A stretch of DNA of 64,000 bases from Yimella lutea (GCF_006715095.1 NZ_VFMO01000001.1:62001-126000), one strand, 5' to 3'; positions 8,556 through 17,444 are shown, counted from the stretch's first letter. Numbers and translations: made by a program. The notes: a model not told the origin generated them from the sequence alone.

Positions 8556-9553
8556 GCCTCGGCCTTCGACGTGGTGATCGCGTGCGGGTTGAGTTCCAGC
8601 CTGACCGATTCGTCTGGACGCGCGGACGACGGGTCGTCCCCCACCGCCGGGACGAGGCCGACGCCGGGCAGCTCGACGGCCAGTGCCGAACCCCCGCTCA
8701 CCGCACGCGCCTCCCGTACGACTCCTTCGACCGTGCCGTCGTCGGAGACGCGGAAAGCGTTGTCGCGCAACAGGACCGATCCGTCGGCGTTCGCTCCAGG
8801 AAGGCCGGCGGACGACCAGCGCCGGGCATCCACCTCGGTTCGGTAGCCGAGCATGCGCGCCACCTCCCGGCCGCGTGGGTCACGCCAGACCTGCTGCGCC
8901 GGACCGTGCTGCACGATGCGGCCGGCGAGCATGACCGCCAGCTGATCGGCGACAGTCAGTGCTTCGTCATGGTCGTGCGTGACCAGCAATGCGGTCGTGC
9001 CCGTCTCGGTGAGGATGCGGCGCAGATCGGTGGCCAGCCGCTCTCGCAGGTCGCGGTCGAGAGCCGACAGCGGCTCGTCCAACAGCAGCAGTCGCGGTCG
9101 TGGGGCGAGCGCTCTGGCGAGCGCCACGCGCTGCTGTTGTCCGCCGGAGAGCGTGGTGATCGAGCGCTTCTCGTAGCCGGCGAGTCCGACGAGCTCCAGC
9201 AGTTCGGTGATCCGGGCAGTGCGTTCGCGGGACGGAACCCCCTGCCGCCGCAGCGGGTAGGCGATATTGCCGCCGACGTCGAGATGTCCGAACAGTTGCC
9301 CGTCCTGGAACATCAACCCGAACCCACGGCGGTGGGTCGGTACGCGCGTGACGTCCTGACCGTCGAAACCGACGGTGCCGGCTTCGAGGTCCTGCAGTCC
9401 GGCGATGACCCGGAGCAGGGTGGACTTTCCGCAACCGGACGGTCCGAGGATCGACATCACCTGGCCCATCGCAAGCTCGAGGCAGACGTCGTTCACGGCC
9501 ATCGTCGTGCCGAAACGGACGCGGACGTCATTCACCACCAGTCCGTCTTGCAT
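8552..9553 (-). CDS. thiQ: Thiamine ABC transporter, ATP-binding protein (ThiQ-like)
   Basis: 333 residues from ATG 9553; in-frame GTG 9559 (overlapping the thiP stop as GTGA) and TTG 9562 are alternatives. Walker A is GPSGCGKST, the Q-loop MFQDGQLFGHLDV, the signature LSGGQQQRVALARAL, Walker B RLLLLDEPLSALD and the switch LVTHDHDEA. The C-terminal extension of about 110 residues probably forms a TOBE-like regulatory domain. It powers uptake by the ThiP-like permease for the substrate bound by the ThiB-like lipoprotein. ABC ATPases of this class also serve iron or spermidine systems, but the TPP riboswitch at the head of the operon points to thiamine. Confidence 0.88.
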   Translation of the reverse strand: MQDGLVVNDVRVRFGTTMAVNDVCLELAMGQVMSILGPSGCGKSTLLRVIAGLQDLEAGTVGFDGQDVTRVPTHRRGFGLMFQDGQLFGHLDVGGNIAYPLRRQGVPSRERTARITELLELVGLAGYEKRSITTLSGGQQQRVALARALAPRPRLLLLDEPLSALDRDLRERLATDLRRILTETGTTALLVTHDHDEALTVADQLAVMLAGRIVQHGPAQQVWRDPRGREVARMLGYRTEVDARRWSSAGLPGANADGSVLLRDNAFRVSDDGTVEGVVREARAVSGGSALAVELPGVGLVPAVGDDPSSARPDESVRLELNPHAITTSKAEA

Positions 9554-9555
9554 GC

Positions 9556-11199
9556 TCACCAACTTCCCGTCCGACCGCGCAGTCGCTCGACCGCGACCAT
9601 GATCGTTGCAGTCACACCGGCGAGGATCACGGACGCCGCGAGGGCCATGCCGAAGTGGTCGGCGCCGGGGCGGCCGATCAGCTGGTAGATCACGACCGGC
9701 AGAGTCGGATTCTCCGGCCGCGCAAGGAAACTCGTCGCCCCGAACTCACCCAAAGACACGGCGAAGGCGAACCCGGTCGCAGCCAGCAGCGGCTTGGTCA
9801 AAACCCGCCGGTCGACGTCCCAGAACACCCTCATCGGGCTGGCACCTAGTGCAGCGGTCGCTTCCCGTTCCCGCGGGTCGACCGAGCGCAGCGCGGGCGC
9901 CATCACCCGCACCACCAGCGGCAGAGCGACGAGCGCCTGCGCGATCGGGACGAGGAGCGGCGACGAGCGCAGGTCGAGCGGCGGCTCGTCCAACGCGATC
10001 AGGAAGCCGAACCCGACGGTGACCGCGGAAATACCCAGCGGCAGCATGAAGGTGGCGTCCAGCGCCGACAGCAGGCGGCGTCCGCCCGCCGAGGTCGGAC
10101 GCCGGGTGATCACGAAGCTGACCAGCAGTCCGAGGAGCATCGCGAGCAAGGTGGCGTCGACCGCCACCCGCAACGAGGTCAGCAGCGCATCGAAGACGCT
10201 GACCTGCAGGAGCGGCACCGATCCGACCTGTGTGAGTTTGCGGTAATGGCCCAAGCCCCAGCCGTCACCGACCTGCAGCGACCGGGCGACGAGGGTGACG
10301 AGCGGCGCCAGCACGAAGATCAACGCGGCGCCGGTGAGCAGTAGGTGAGGCAGATCGCTGCGCCGAACCCGTTGCTGCACAGAGGTGCCCGATCGAAGAC
10401 GGGTCTCGCCACGGTCGGTGATGCGTTCGGTCAGCAACAGCAGTGCGATCACGACCAGTGCCTGCAGCAGGCTCAGCACCGCGGCGGCGCGCAGGTCGAG
10501 GAAGTTCGTGGTCAGCAGGTAGATCTCGGTCTCGACCGTCGAGTAGCGCACCCCGCCGAGCGTCAGCACCACGCCGAAGGACCCGGCACAGAAGAGGAAC
10601 ACCACCATCGCGGCGGAGACGACGGCCGGACGCAACGCCGGCAGAGTGACGGTTCGCAGCACCGTCCACGGACTCGCGCCGAGCGAGGCCGCAGCCTCGG
10701 CCTGCCGTGGATCGAGCGACTGCCAGCGTCCGCCGACGGTGCGCACGACCACCGCGATGTTGAAGAACACCAGGGCGGCGAGAATCGCCTGCCACGAGCC
10801 GTCCCAACCCAGGAAACCCAAGGGACCGGACGTCGACAGCAGGCTGCGGAACGCGATGCCGACCACGACGGTCGGCAGCACGAAGGGCATCACCAGCAGC
10901 CCGCGCACCAGCCCCGTCAGCGGCAGTTTCAGCCGGTAGGTGACGTACGCGATCGGCACGCCGAGCAGCACGGTGATGAGCGTCGCGAGCGAGCTGATCC
11001 ACACCGTGAACCAGACGACGCGGCGGGTGCGTGGCCGCGTCAGGACGTCACGTACCGCGTCCAAGGACCATTGCCCGTCGAGGTGCAGGCCTCGGGCGAC
11101 CATCGCCGACACGGGCAGCAGGAAGAACACCGCCAGGAAGGCCAGCGGGATCAGTGCTGCGAGCGCCGGAACGAGCGATCGCCCGAGGCGAGTACGCAT
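9556..11199 (-). CDS. thiP: Thiamine ABC transporter permease, two-domain (ThiP-like)
   Basis: 547 residues from ATG 11199 (or GTG 11202 overlapping the thiB stop). Two homologous permease halves are fused, each with about six membrane helices. EAA-loop motifs occur in both halves: EAAASLGASPWTVLRTVTLP in the first and EREATAALGASPMRVFWDV in the second. Such fused permeases occur in ThiP and in FbpB-type iron transporters. The gene lies between the binding protein and the ATPase with overlaps on both sides, so all are made from one mRNA. Thiamine specificity is inferred from the riboswitch and the ThiB-like neighbour. Confidence 0.88.
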   Translation of the reverse strand: MRTRLGRSLVPALAALIPLAFLAVFFLLPVSAMVARGLHLDGQWSLDAVRDVLTRPRTRRVVWFTVWISSLATLITVLLGVPIAYVTYRLKLPLTGLVRGLLVMPFVLPTVVVGIAFRSLLSTSGPLGFLGWDGSWQAILAALVFFNIAVVVRTVGGRWQSLDPRQAEAAASLGASPWTVLRTVTLPALRPAVVSAAMVVFLFCAGSFGVVLTLGGVRYSTVETEIYLLTTNFLDLRAAAVLSLLQALVVIALLLLTERITDRGETRLRSGTSVQQRVRRSDLPHLLLTGAALIFVLAPLVTLVARSLQVGDGWGLGHYRKLTQVGSVPLLQVSVFDALLTSLRVAVDATLLAMLLGLLVSFVITRRPTSAGGRRLLSALDATFMLPLGISAVTVGFGFLIALDEPPLDLRSSPLLVPIAQALVALPLVVRVMAPALRSVDPREREATAALGASPMRVFWDVDRRVLTKPLLAATGFAFAVSLGEFGATSFLARPENPTLPVVIYQLIGRPGADHFGMALAASVILAGVTATIMVAVERLRGRTGSW

Positions 11200-12263
11200 C
11201 ACCCGGAGACGGCGTCCTGCCAGCGGCGCAGCCAGTCGTCCCGGTTCTTCGTGATCTTCGTGGGGTCGACCTGCAACGGCTTGTCCGGCACCTTGACCGC
11301 GGTCTGCCAGGCGTCGGGCAGCTTCACCTGGTCATCGACCGGGAAGACGTACATGTTCTTCGGCATCGACGCCTGGAACTTCTTGCCGAGCATGAAGTCG
11401 ATGAACGCCTTCGCGCCGGGCTCGTTCTTCGCGCCCTTCAGCACGCCGGCGTACTCGACCTGCCGGAAGCAGGAGTCCGTCATGGCGGATGTCGTCGGCT
11501 TGCCGTCCTTGATCGTGTCGGCGGGAGAAGTGTTGTACGACAACACGATCGGACGCGTCCCCTTGCCGCCGCCGGCGGTGTAGTCGACGCCCCACGCGTC
11601 GCTCCAACCGCTGGTGACCTTCACGCCGTTCGCCTTGAGCTTCTTCCAGTAGTCCTGCCAACCGTCGTCGCCGTACTTCGCGACAGTGGCGAGCAGGAAG
11701 GCCATACCGGGCGAGGACGTCGCGGCACCGGGCGTGACGAAGAGGTCCTTGTACTCGGGCTTGGTGAGGTCGTCCAGGCTTTGCGGCTTCGCCTTCTTCT
11801 TCGCGGCGAACCAGGCGTCGTCGACGTTGACGCACACGTCACCGAAGTCGATCGGCGCGAGCGAATGCGCGGCTTCGCCGGGCAACGCGTACTTCGATGC
11901 GCTCTTCGGGAGCGCCTTCGGTTCGTTGGCGGCGAGCGCACCGGAGCCGACGACCCGGGAAGCGAAGGTGTTGTCGATGCCGAACACGACGTCGCCCGTC
12001 GGGTTGCCCTTGGCGAGCACGACCGAGTTGGCGAGCTTGCCCGCGTCCCCGGAGGCGAGCACCTGCAGTTGGTATCCCGTGGTCTTGGTGAACTCGGCCT
12101 GCACGTCCTTGGGGATCACGAACGACTCGTGAGTGACGAGCTTGACGGTCGTGACCTTGCCGGACGATGTCGCTGCGGGCTTGTCGTCGCCGGTGGTCGA
12201 GCAGCCGGCGATGGCCAGGGCGAGGGTGCCGCAGCACGCGGTGGTGAAGGTTCTCCGGAACAA
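11199..12263 (-). CDS. thiB: Thiamine ABC transporter substrate-binding lipoprotein (ThiB-like)
   Basis: 354 residues from a TTG start at 12263, selected because GAGGAGGATCAG precedes it at ideal spacing. A lipoprotein signal ends in the lipobox LAIAGC with Cys20. The mature part is a periplasmic-binding fold of the ThiB/TbpA family, recognisable by TVKLVTHESFVIPKDV near the start, DVVFGIDNTF, PIDFGDVCVNVD and SPGMAFLLATVAKYG. It captures thiamine or its phosphates outside the membrane and hands them to the permease. A TPP riboswitch occupies the leader. It is the first gene of a run with thiP, thiQ and nagA. Confidence 0.92.
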   Translation of the reverse strand: MFRRTFTTACCGTLALAIAGCSTTGDDKPAATSSGKVTTVKLVTHESFVIPKDVQAEFTKTTGYQLQVLASGDAGKLANSVVLAKGNPTGDVVFGIDNTFASRVVGSGALAANEPKALPKSASKYALPGEAAHSLAPIDFGDVCVNVDDAWFAAKKKAKPQSLDDLTKPEYKDLFVTPGAATSSPGMAFLLATVAKYGDDGWQDYWKKLKANGVKVTSGWSDAWGVDYTAGGGKGTRPIVLSYNTSPADTIKDGKPTTSAMTDSCFRQVEYAGVLKGAKNEPGAKAFIDFMLGKKFQASMPKNMYVFPVDDQVKLPDAWQTAVKVPDKPLQVDPTKITKNRDDWLRRWQDAVSG

Positions 12264-12284
12264 CTGATCCTCCTCGGATGCAAG

Positions 12285-12378
12285 GAGGGGCTCGACTTCC
12301 TACACCGGTACTAACCGGATCAGGTTCGAGGGTCTGCGGCCCGATCGCCGCACTCTCAGCGCACCGTGCGCTCCCCTG
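12285..12378 (-). promoter_or_regulatory. TPP (thiamine pyrophosphate) riboswitch
   Basis: Read on the reverse strand, the leader contains the two universal TPP-aptamer blocks: CTGAGAG (12352-12358) and ACCTGATCCGGTTAGTACC (12307-12325), followed by GGTGTAGGAAGTCGAG. The flanking GGGG (12376-12373) pairs with CCCC (12290-12287) to close stem P1. The 3' side of P1 lies just before the Shine-Dalgarno of the TTG start at 12263, so control of translation initiation (sequestering the site when TPP is bound) is likely; a transcriptional effect cannot be excluded. It should lower transporter synthesis when thiamine is plentiful. Confidence 0.96.
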
Positions 12379-12559
12379 TCGTTTCCGTATCGGACGCTAC
12401 ACCGTCTCTCCGGCGTCTTGTCGGCGGCCGTTCCATGCGGCCGGGATCACAGCCCGAATCATCGGGCGCGCAAACGTGCGGGCCGGGCGAAACATGGCAG
12501 GCTCTGAACAGACAAATCGACCCGACCGGCCGGTGACGGCCGCTGACTTGGAGGAACTC

Positions 12560-12883
12560 ATGGGCTCTGTGGTGTGGAAGATCGTCTCGGCTGCGGCCGG
12601 TGTGGCGGCAACTCAGATCGCCAACAAGGTCACCAACCAGGGTTGGCACGCAGTCACCGGACAGCCGGCGCCGGTCGGCAAGCACGACCCGAACTACTCC
12701 GCCAAGGAGACCGCGCTCTTCGTCCTGCTCGCCGCCGCCGTCGCGCAGGGTGTGCGCGCGCTGGGTGAGCGCAAGGCCGCCGACGTCTGGACCAAGACCG
12801 CCGGTCACCCGCCGCAGGTCGTCGTCAAGGAGCACCAGAAGGCGCTGGAGAAGGCAACGAAGAAGGCCGCCAAGAAGGCCTGA
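12560..12883 (+). CDS. DUF4235 small membrane protein
   Basis: 107 residues from ATG 12560 with TTGGAGGAAC upstream; the longer open frame upstream overlaps the riboswitch and lacks a start of comparable quality. It begins MGSVVWKIVSAAAG and has one clear hydrophobic helix at about residues 50-68 (ETALFVLLAAAVAQGVRAL), with a second amphipathic one at the N terminus. The end is a Lys/Ala-rich helix (ALEKATKKAAKKA). DUF4235 proteins are common in actinobacteria and their function is not established; a small inner-membrane protein is all that can be said. Confidence 0.85.
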   Translation: MGSVVWKIVSAAAGVAATQIANKVTNQGWHAVTGQPAPVGKHDPNYSAKETALFVLLAAAVAQGVRALGERKAADVWTKTAGHPPQVVVKEHQKALEKATKKAAKKA

Positions 12884-12981
12884 CCATCAGCCTCACGTCC
12901 GGCCAACCGGGTCGCTTCTGGCCGCCCGGGCCGCGACGGGTGCCGCCGGCGCGGCCAGTCGTGATCCACGCAGCTTGACAT

Positions 12982-13023
12982 GTGCCTCCCGCCGCGGAAT
13001 CCCCCGCCCGCAGCGGGAGGCAC
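12982..13023. terminator. Stem-loop between convergent genes
   Basis: An 11-base perfect inverted repeat (GTGCCTCCCGC at 12982-12992 and its complement at 13013-13023) with a 20-base loop lies just past the stop-side end of the Lrp-type gene and about 100 bases after the DUF4235 stop. No long T run is present. It probably ends transcription from both sides. Confidence 0.6.
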
Positions 13024-13033
13024 AGCCATGTGC

Positions 13034-13558
13034 TCACGCCTGCCACGGAGTCCCGACCCCACGGGACTCGTCGAACACCAGCCAGGTGCGGGTGCCCAGG
13101 ACGCCCGGGATGGCCTGGATGCGTTCGAGGACGAGCGTGCGCAGCGAGGCATTGTCGGGCGCGTGCACCTGGACGAGGACGTCGAAGTCCGAACCCATGA
13201 GCGAGATGGTGTCCAGATAGGGCAACGTCGCGAGTTCGTCGCTGACCCGGCGCCAGGTGTTCTGCTCGATGTTGATCGCCACGTACGCCGTGGTGGTCAG
13301 GCCGGCCGCCGCCGGATCGATGGCGATCGTGAAGCCGGTGATCACTCCTCGTTCGCGCAACCGCTCGATGCGCGCGTAGGCCCCGGCCCGACTCAGATGC
13401 AGCTTCTCGGCAAGCGCTCGCACGGACAGCCGGGAATCCTCGCGCAACGCCGCCAGGATGCGTCGATCCACCACGTCCAGGGCCGCTGCCGATCGTCCAG
13501 CCGTCGGTGCGGAGCGTGCATCACGACTGGACGAATTGATCTCATCTTCGGCATTCAT
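13034..13558 (-). CDS. bkdR: Lrp/AsnC family transcriptional regulator (BkdR-like)
   Basis: 174 residues from ATG 13558; an in-frame GTG at 13573 coincides with an AAGGAG sequence and is a less likely start. An N-terminal AsnC-type helix-turn-helix (LDVVDRRILAALREDSRLSV, then LAEKLHLSRAGAYARIERL) is followed by the AsnC ligand-binding domain (residues about 80-165, including ISLMGSDFDVLVQVHA). Such regulators form octamers that sense amino acids. Divergent placement 65 bases from the 2-oxoacid dehydrogenase genes matches bkdR-bkd clusters of other bacteria, where the regulator responds to branched-chain amino acids. The symbol rests on context. Confidence 0.85.
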   Translation of the reverse strand: MNAEDEINSSSRDARSAPTAGRSAAALDVVDRRILAALREDSRLSVRALAEKLHLSRAGAYARIERLRERGVITGFTIAIDPAAAGLTTTAYVAINIEQNTWRRVSDELATLPYLDTISLMGSDFDVLVQVHAPDNASLRTLVLERIQAIPGVLGTRTWLVFDESRGVGTPWQA

Positions 13559-13623
13559 GCGCCGATCATCCACTCCTTTGCGCCGAACTTGAGCCAGTAG
13601 GCCCGGATAGCGACGATAGTGTG

Positions 13624-14748
13624 ATGCAGACCACAGTCCATGATCCGGCGATCGAGGACCTCCTGCCCTCCGCCCGACCGGTGCAGCTGATCGACCCGAC
13701 TGGCGCCGAGGTCACCCAGACCGGCACCCGTCGTCCCTATGTCATGCCGGACGCCGACCGGCTCCAGGACGTCTGGCGGCACATGGTGATCGGACGCCGC
13801 TTCGATCTGCAGGCGACCGCTCTGACCAAACAGGGTCGGCTGGCGGTCTATCCGTCCTCGCGTGGTCAGGAGGCCTGCCAGGTCGCTGCGGTCCGTGCGC
13901 TCACCGAGCGCGACTGGATGTTCCCGACCTATCGCGAGTCGATGGCTCTGGTGAGCCGCGGCATCGACCCGGTCGAGGTGCTGACCCTGCTGCGCGGCAG
14001 CGCGCACTGCGGGTACGAGCCGATGACGCACCGCACGGCCGCCCAGTGCACTCCGCTGGCGACGCAGCTGGTGCACGCGGCCGGCACGGCCTACGGCCTC
14101 AAGCGTCGCGGTGAGGACTCCGTCGCGCTCGGCTTCATCGGCGACGGTGCGACCAGCGAGGGCGATTTCCACGAGGCGCTGAACTTCGCGGCGGTCTTCG
14201 ATGCGCCCGCGATCTTCTTCGTGCAGAACAACAAGTACGCGATCAGCGTCCCGCTCGCCAAGCAGACGAAGGCACCGTCGTTGGCGTACAAGGGAATTGG
14301 CTACGGCGTGGCCAGCGAGCAGGTCGACGGCAACGACCCGGCCGCGGTGCTCGCCGTCATGGACGCGGCGCTCGAGCACTGCCGCAGCGGCAAGGGTCCG
14401 TTCCTCGTCGAGGCGCACACCTACCGCATGGACGCACACACCAACGCCGACGACGCGACCCGCTACCGCTCCGGCGACGAGGTCTGCGCCTGGCTCGACC
14501 GTGACCCGATCGCACGTCTCGAGGCGTACTTGCGTTCACGCGGTCTGCTCAACGACGACCAGGCCAACGCGGTCCGCCAGGAGGCCGAAGCGTTGGCGTC
14601 CGACCTGCGAGACCGCATGAACGCCGACCCCGTTGTCGACCCGATGTCCTTGTTCGACAACGTTTTCCAGTCCGCGACGCCTCAGGTTGAGGACGCCCGC
14701 GCCATGGTCGTCCGCGAACTGCAGGCCGCCGACGAGGTGACCCGATGA
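13624..14748 (+). CDS. bkdA: Branched-chain 2-oxoacid dehydrogenase E1 component, alpha subunit
   Basis: 374 residues from ATG 13624; GTG 13621 directly before it is possible. The thiamine-diphosphate motif GDGATSEGDFHEALN begins near residue 172, continuing to FFVQNNKYAIS. The substrate-side region around residues 75-110 (KQGRLAVYPSSRGQEACQVA, FPTYRE) is typical of E1 alpha. With E1 beta it decarboxylates 2-oxoisovalerate and related acids and transfers the acyl group to E2. Separate alpha and beta subunits, a lipoyl E2 next door and a divergent Lrp regulator favour a branched-chain rather than a pyruvate enzyme, though annotation as pyruvate dehydrogenase E1 alpha is common. Its stop overlaps the next start by four bases. 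Confidence 0.9.
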   Translation: MQTTVHDPAIEDLLPSARPVQLIDPTGAEVTQTGTRRPYVMPDADRLQDVWRHMVIGRRFDLQATALTKQGRLAVYPSSRGQEACQVAAVRALTERDWMFPTYRESMALVSRGIDPVEVLTLLRGSAHCGYEPMTHRTAAQCTPLATQLVHAAGTAYGLKRRGEDSVALGFIGDGATSEGDFHEALNFAAVFDAPAIFFVQNNKYAISVPLAKQTKAPSLAYKGIGYGVASEQVDGNDPAAVLAVMDAALEHCRSGKGPFLVEAHTYRMDAHTNADDATRYRSGDEVCAWLDRDPIARLEAYLRSRGLLNDDQANAVRQEAEALASDLRDRMNADPVVDPMSLFDNVFQSATPQVEDARAMVVRELQAADEVTR

Positions 14749-15776
14749 CCACCATCGACGCTCCTGTCCGCACCAGCTCGCTGACCTTCGCGAAGGCAAT
14801 CAACCAGGCGCTGCGCGATGCGATGACCGAGAACGACGACGTCCTGGTCTTCGGTGAGGACGTCGGCACCCTCGGCGGCGTCTTCCGCATCACCGACGGG
14901 TTGACCCGCGACTTCGGCGAGGACCGCTGCTTCGACACGCCGTTGGCTGAGTCCGGCATCGTCGGGTTCGCGATCGGCCTGTGTTACAACGGTTTTCGGC
15001 CCGTGGTCGAGATGCAGTTCGACGCGTTCGCCTACCCGGCGTTCGAACAGATCGCTTCTCATGTCGCGAAAATGCACAACCGCACCGCCGGCAATGTCAC
15101 GCTGCCGATGGTCATCCGGGTGCCCTACGCCGGCGGCATCGGTGGGGTGGAGCACCACTGCGACTCCTCCGAGGGCTACTACGCGCACACGCCCGGCCTG
15201 AAGGTCTACACCCCGGCCACGCCGCAGGACGCGTACTGGATGCTGCGCGAGGCGATCGCCGATCCCGACCCGGTGATCTTCATGGAGCCGAAGGTCCTCT
15301 ACTGGAGCAAGGCGGACGTCGACACCGAGACTCCCTCGGCGCCTGTCGGTCAGGCCGCCGTGCGCCGGCCTGGCAAGGAGGTCACCCTGGTGGCCTACGG
15401 TCCCTCGCTGCCGGTGTCGCTGAAAGCGGCCGAAGCAGCCGCCGAAGAGGGTTACGACGTCGAGGTCGTCGATCTGCGCAGCATCGTCCCGTTGGACGAC
15501 AAGTCGGTCATGGAGTCGGTGCGGCGTACCGGACGCTGCGTGGTGGTCAGCGAAGCGCAGGGATTTGCCGGCGTCGCAGGCGAATTGGCCTCTCGGATCG
15601 CCGAACGCTGCTTCCACTCCCTGGCCGCCCCGGTGCTGCGGGTCAGCGGGTTGCCGCTTCCGTATCCGGCGCCGATGCTGGAGCACACCTACCTGCCCGG
15701 TGTCGACCGCATCCTCGATGCGATCGACCGATTGCAGTGGGACGACGAGCCGTTCGTCGGTGACAACCGTGGCTGA
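14745..15776 (+). CDS. bkdB: Branched-chain 2-oxoacid dehydrogenase E1 component, beta subunit
   Basis: 343 residues. The start overlaps the alpha-subunit stop (ATGA). The transketolase-like pyrimidine-binding domain includes LVFGEDVGTLGGVFRITDGL and DTPLAESGIVGFAIGL; the conserved middle HCDSSEGYYAHTPGLKV and the C-terminal transketolase domain (EVVDLRSIVPLD) follow. Together with the alpha subunit it forms the E1 heterotetramer; the cofactor sits at the interface. It belongs to the three-gene E1a-E1b-E2 set; the E3 lipoamide dehydrogenase is not in this window and must be supplied from elsewhere. Confidence 0.92.
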   Translation: MTTIDAPVRTSSLTFAKAINQALRDAMTENDDVLVFGEDVGTLGGVFRITDGLTRDFGEDRCFDTPLAESGIVGFAIGLCYNGFRPVVEMQFDAFAYPAFEQIASHVAKMHNRTAGNVTLPMVIRVPYAGGIGGVEHHCDSSEGYYAHTPGLKVYTPATPQDAYWMLREAIADPDPVIFMEPKVLYWSKADVDTETPSAPVGQAAVRRPGKEVTLVAYGPSLPVSLKAAEAAAEEGYDVEVVDLRSIVPLDDKSVMESVRRTGRCVVVSEAQGFAGVAGELASRIAERCFHSLAAPVLRVSGLPLPYPAPMLEHTYLPGVDRILDAIDRLQWDDEPFVGDNRG

Positions 15777-17052
15777 GCGCGTCTTCAATCTGCCCGACCT
15801 CGGCGAAGGACTCACCGAGGCCGAGATCGTGGAGTGGCTGGTCGAGGACCAGGCAGAGGTGTCGACCGACCAGAACGTCGTGGTCGTCGAGACCGCCAAA
15901 GCCACGGTCGAGGTACCCATCCCTTACGCCGGGCGGGTCGCCACTCGCCACGGGAGCACCGGTGATGTCGTCAAGGTCGGCACCCCGCTGATCACGGTCT
16001 CCGACAACGCCCCTGCCACAGAGGCCGTGCAGGGCGAGGAAGGCGACGATGGTTCCGGCGCCGTCCTGATCGGGTACGGCACGGGCCACGCCGACCAGAC
16101 CCGCCGTCGGCGCGCGCCTCGCGGCGCGCTGAACGGCTCCACAGACCGCTCCCGCGTGGACGCCACAGCCTCCCTGCCGTCGGCGTTCACGCAGCAGCGT
16201 GCCCCGCAGGTCATCTCGCCGCTGGTGCGCAAGCTCGCCGCCGACGGTGGCCTCGACCTGTGCACCCTGCGACCGGCTTCGGGAACTGTGTTGCGACGCA
16301 GCGATATCGAGTCGGCGCTCTCGGCCAGGACGAACATGCAGTCCGCCGAGCCCGAGAAGGCCGTGGTCGCCGCGGACGGCGACGAACGCATCCCGCTGAC
16401 CGGCGTCTGCAAGGCCATCGCCGATAAGCTGTCGACCTCGCGTCGGGAGATCCCGGACGCCACCACCTGGGTCGACGTCGATGCCACCGAACTGCTGGAC
16501 GTGCGCGCACAGTTGAAGTCGTCCGGCATCAGCCTGCTCGCGCTGCTGGCACGGTTCTGCGTCGCCGGACTCCAGCAGTTCCCCGAACTCAATGCGTCCG
16601 TCGACGGCGACACGATCGTGCGGCACAAGCAGGTCAATCTCGGCTTCGCGGCCCAGTCGCCCCGGGGTCTGGTCGTTCCCGTCGTGCGCGGTGCTCAGGA
16701 GATGACCACCCGCCGGTTGGCCGAGGCGCTGGCCGACCTGACTGCTCGCGCCCGCACCGGCGACCTGTCGCCCGGCGAACTCACCGGCGGCACCTTCACG
16801 CTGAACAACTACGGCGTGTTGGGAGTCGACGGGTCCACACCGATCCTCAACCACCCCGAGGCAGCGATGCTGGGTGTCGGACGCATCATCGATCGGCCAT
16901 GGGCGGTCGACGGACAACTCGCCGTCCGCAAGGTCACCCAACTCGGTTTCACCTTCGATCACCGCGTGTGCGACGGCGGTTCAGCCGGCGGATTCCTGCG
17001 ATTCACCGCCGATGCGGTCGAGCAGCCGGTGCGACTACTGGCCGACTGCTGA
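15769..17052 (+). CDS. bkdC: Dihydrolipoamide acyltransferase (E2) of branched-chain 2-oxoacid dehydrogenase
   Basis: 427 residues from GTG 15769, inside the last codons of the E1 beta gene; earlier codons of the same open frame are E1 beta antiframe. Residues 1-78 are one lipoyl domain with the modified lysine in VVETAKATVEVP. After an Arg-rich linker comes a peripheral subunit-binding domain (ISPLVRKLAADGGLDL, about 145-180), then the catalytic domain to the end. The acetyltransferase active site is FDHRVCDGG (HxxxDG). The enzyme passes the acyl group from lipoyl-lysine to CoA, forming isobutyryl-, isovaleryl- or 2-methylbutyryl-CoA, which are primers of branched fatty acids in actinobacteria. 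Confidence 0.93.
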   Translation: MAERVFNLPDLGEGLTEAEIVEWLVEDQAEVSTDQNVVVVETAKATVEVPIPYAGRVATRHGSTGDVVKVGTPLITVSDNAPATEAVQGEEGDDGSGAVLIGYGTGHADQTRRRRAPRGALNGSTDRSRVDATASLPSAFTQQRAPQVISPLVRKLAADGGLDLCTLRPASGTVLRRSDIESALSARTNMQSAEPEKAVVAADGDERIPLTGVCKAIADKLSTSRREIPDATTWVDVDATELLDVRAQLKSSGISLLALLARFCVAGLQQFPELNASVDGDTIVRHKQVNLGFAAQSPRGLVVPVVRGAQEMTTRRLAEALADLTARARTGDLSPGELTGGTFTLNNYGVLGVDGSTPILNHPEAAMLGVGRIIDRPWAVDGQLAVRKVTQLGFTFDHRVCDGGSAGGFLRFTADAVEQPVRLLADC

Positions 17053-17124
17053 GCCGCCTCGGTGCGCGCATTCCTGCGTAGGATCCACGAGGACAAACCT
17101 CAATCTCTCGGAGGAAGAATCATC

Positions 17125-17433
17125 ATGACCAACCGCCTCGGCCGCGCAGCAGCGGCGTCCCTCGCCAGTGCCCTTCTCCTCGGCGGGCTCACCGCGTGCA
17201 GCAGCGAACCGGCTGTGAAGGAGAAGGACGTCGAGAAGCAGATCGAGCAGCGCATCAAGTCGACCAACCCCGACAAGGAAGTCAAGGACGTCAACTGCGA
17301 CGACGACCTCAAGGCGAAGGTCGGTGAAGAAGTCAAGTGTGAGGCCGAGGTCGCCGGCTCCAAGCAGAAGTTCAAGGCTGTCGTGAAGTCGGTCAACGGC
17401 AAGACCGTCAACTACTCGGTCGAGAAGGACTGA
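17125..17433 (+). CDS. DUF4333 lipoprotein
   Basis: 102 residues from ATG 17125 with GGAGGAAG at proper spacing. A lipoprotein signal ends at the lipobox LTAC (Cys23). The rest is a single DUF4333 domain: KDVEKQIEQRIKS, a Cys pair region (VNCDDDLKAKVGEEVKCEAEV) and a terminal beta strand KTVNYSVEKD. Two Cys residues separated by about 16 positions may form a disulfide outside the membrane. DUF4333 lipoproteins are widespread in actinobacteria without a known function. It is followed by a strong bidirectional terminator. Confidence 0.87.
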   Translation: MTNRLGRAAAASLASALLLGGLTACSSEPAVKEKDVEKQIEQRIKSTNPDKEVKDVNCDDDLKAKVGEEVKCEAEVAGSKQKFKAVVKSVNGKTVNYSVEKD

Positions 17434-17444
17434 TCCTTCGCTCG

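Noticed and set aside
9606..11583. Long plus-strand frames opposite the thiamine transporter genes
   Set aside because: Arg/Gln-rich translations without motifs; the minus-strand genes have clear family motifs and overlaps.
12301..12340. Sequence with a GGTTCGAGG stretch considered as a tRNA T-arm
   Set aside because: It belongs to the TPP riboswitch core; no acceptor or anticodon stems fit.
12278..12559. Upstream extension of the DUF4235 frame
   Set aside because: It overlaps the TPP riboswitch on the other strand and has no ribosome-binding site; the ATG at 12560 has one.
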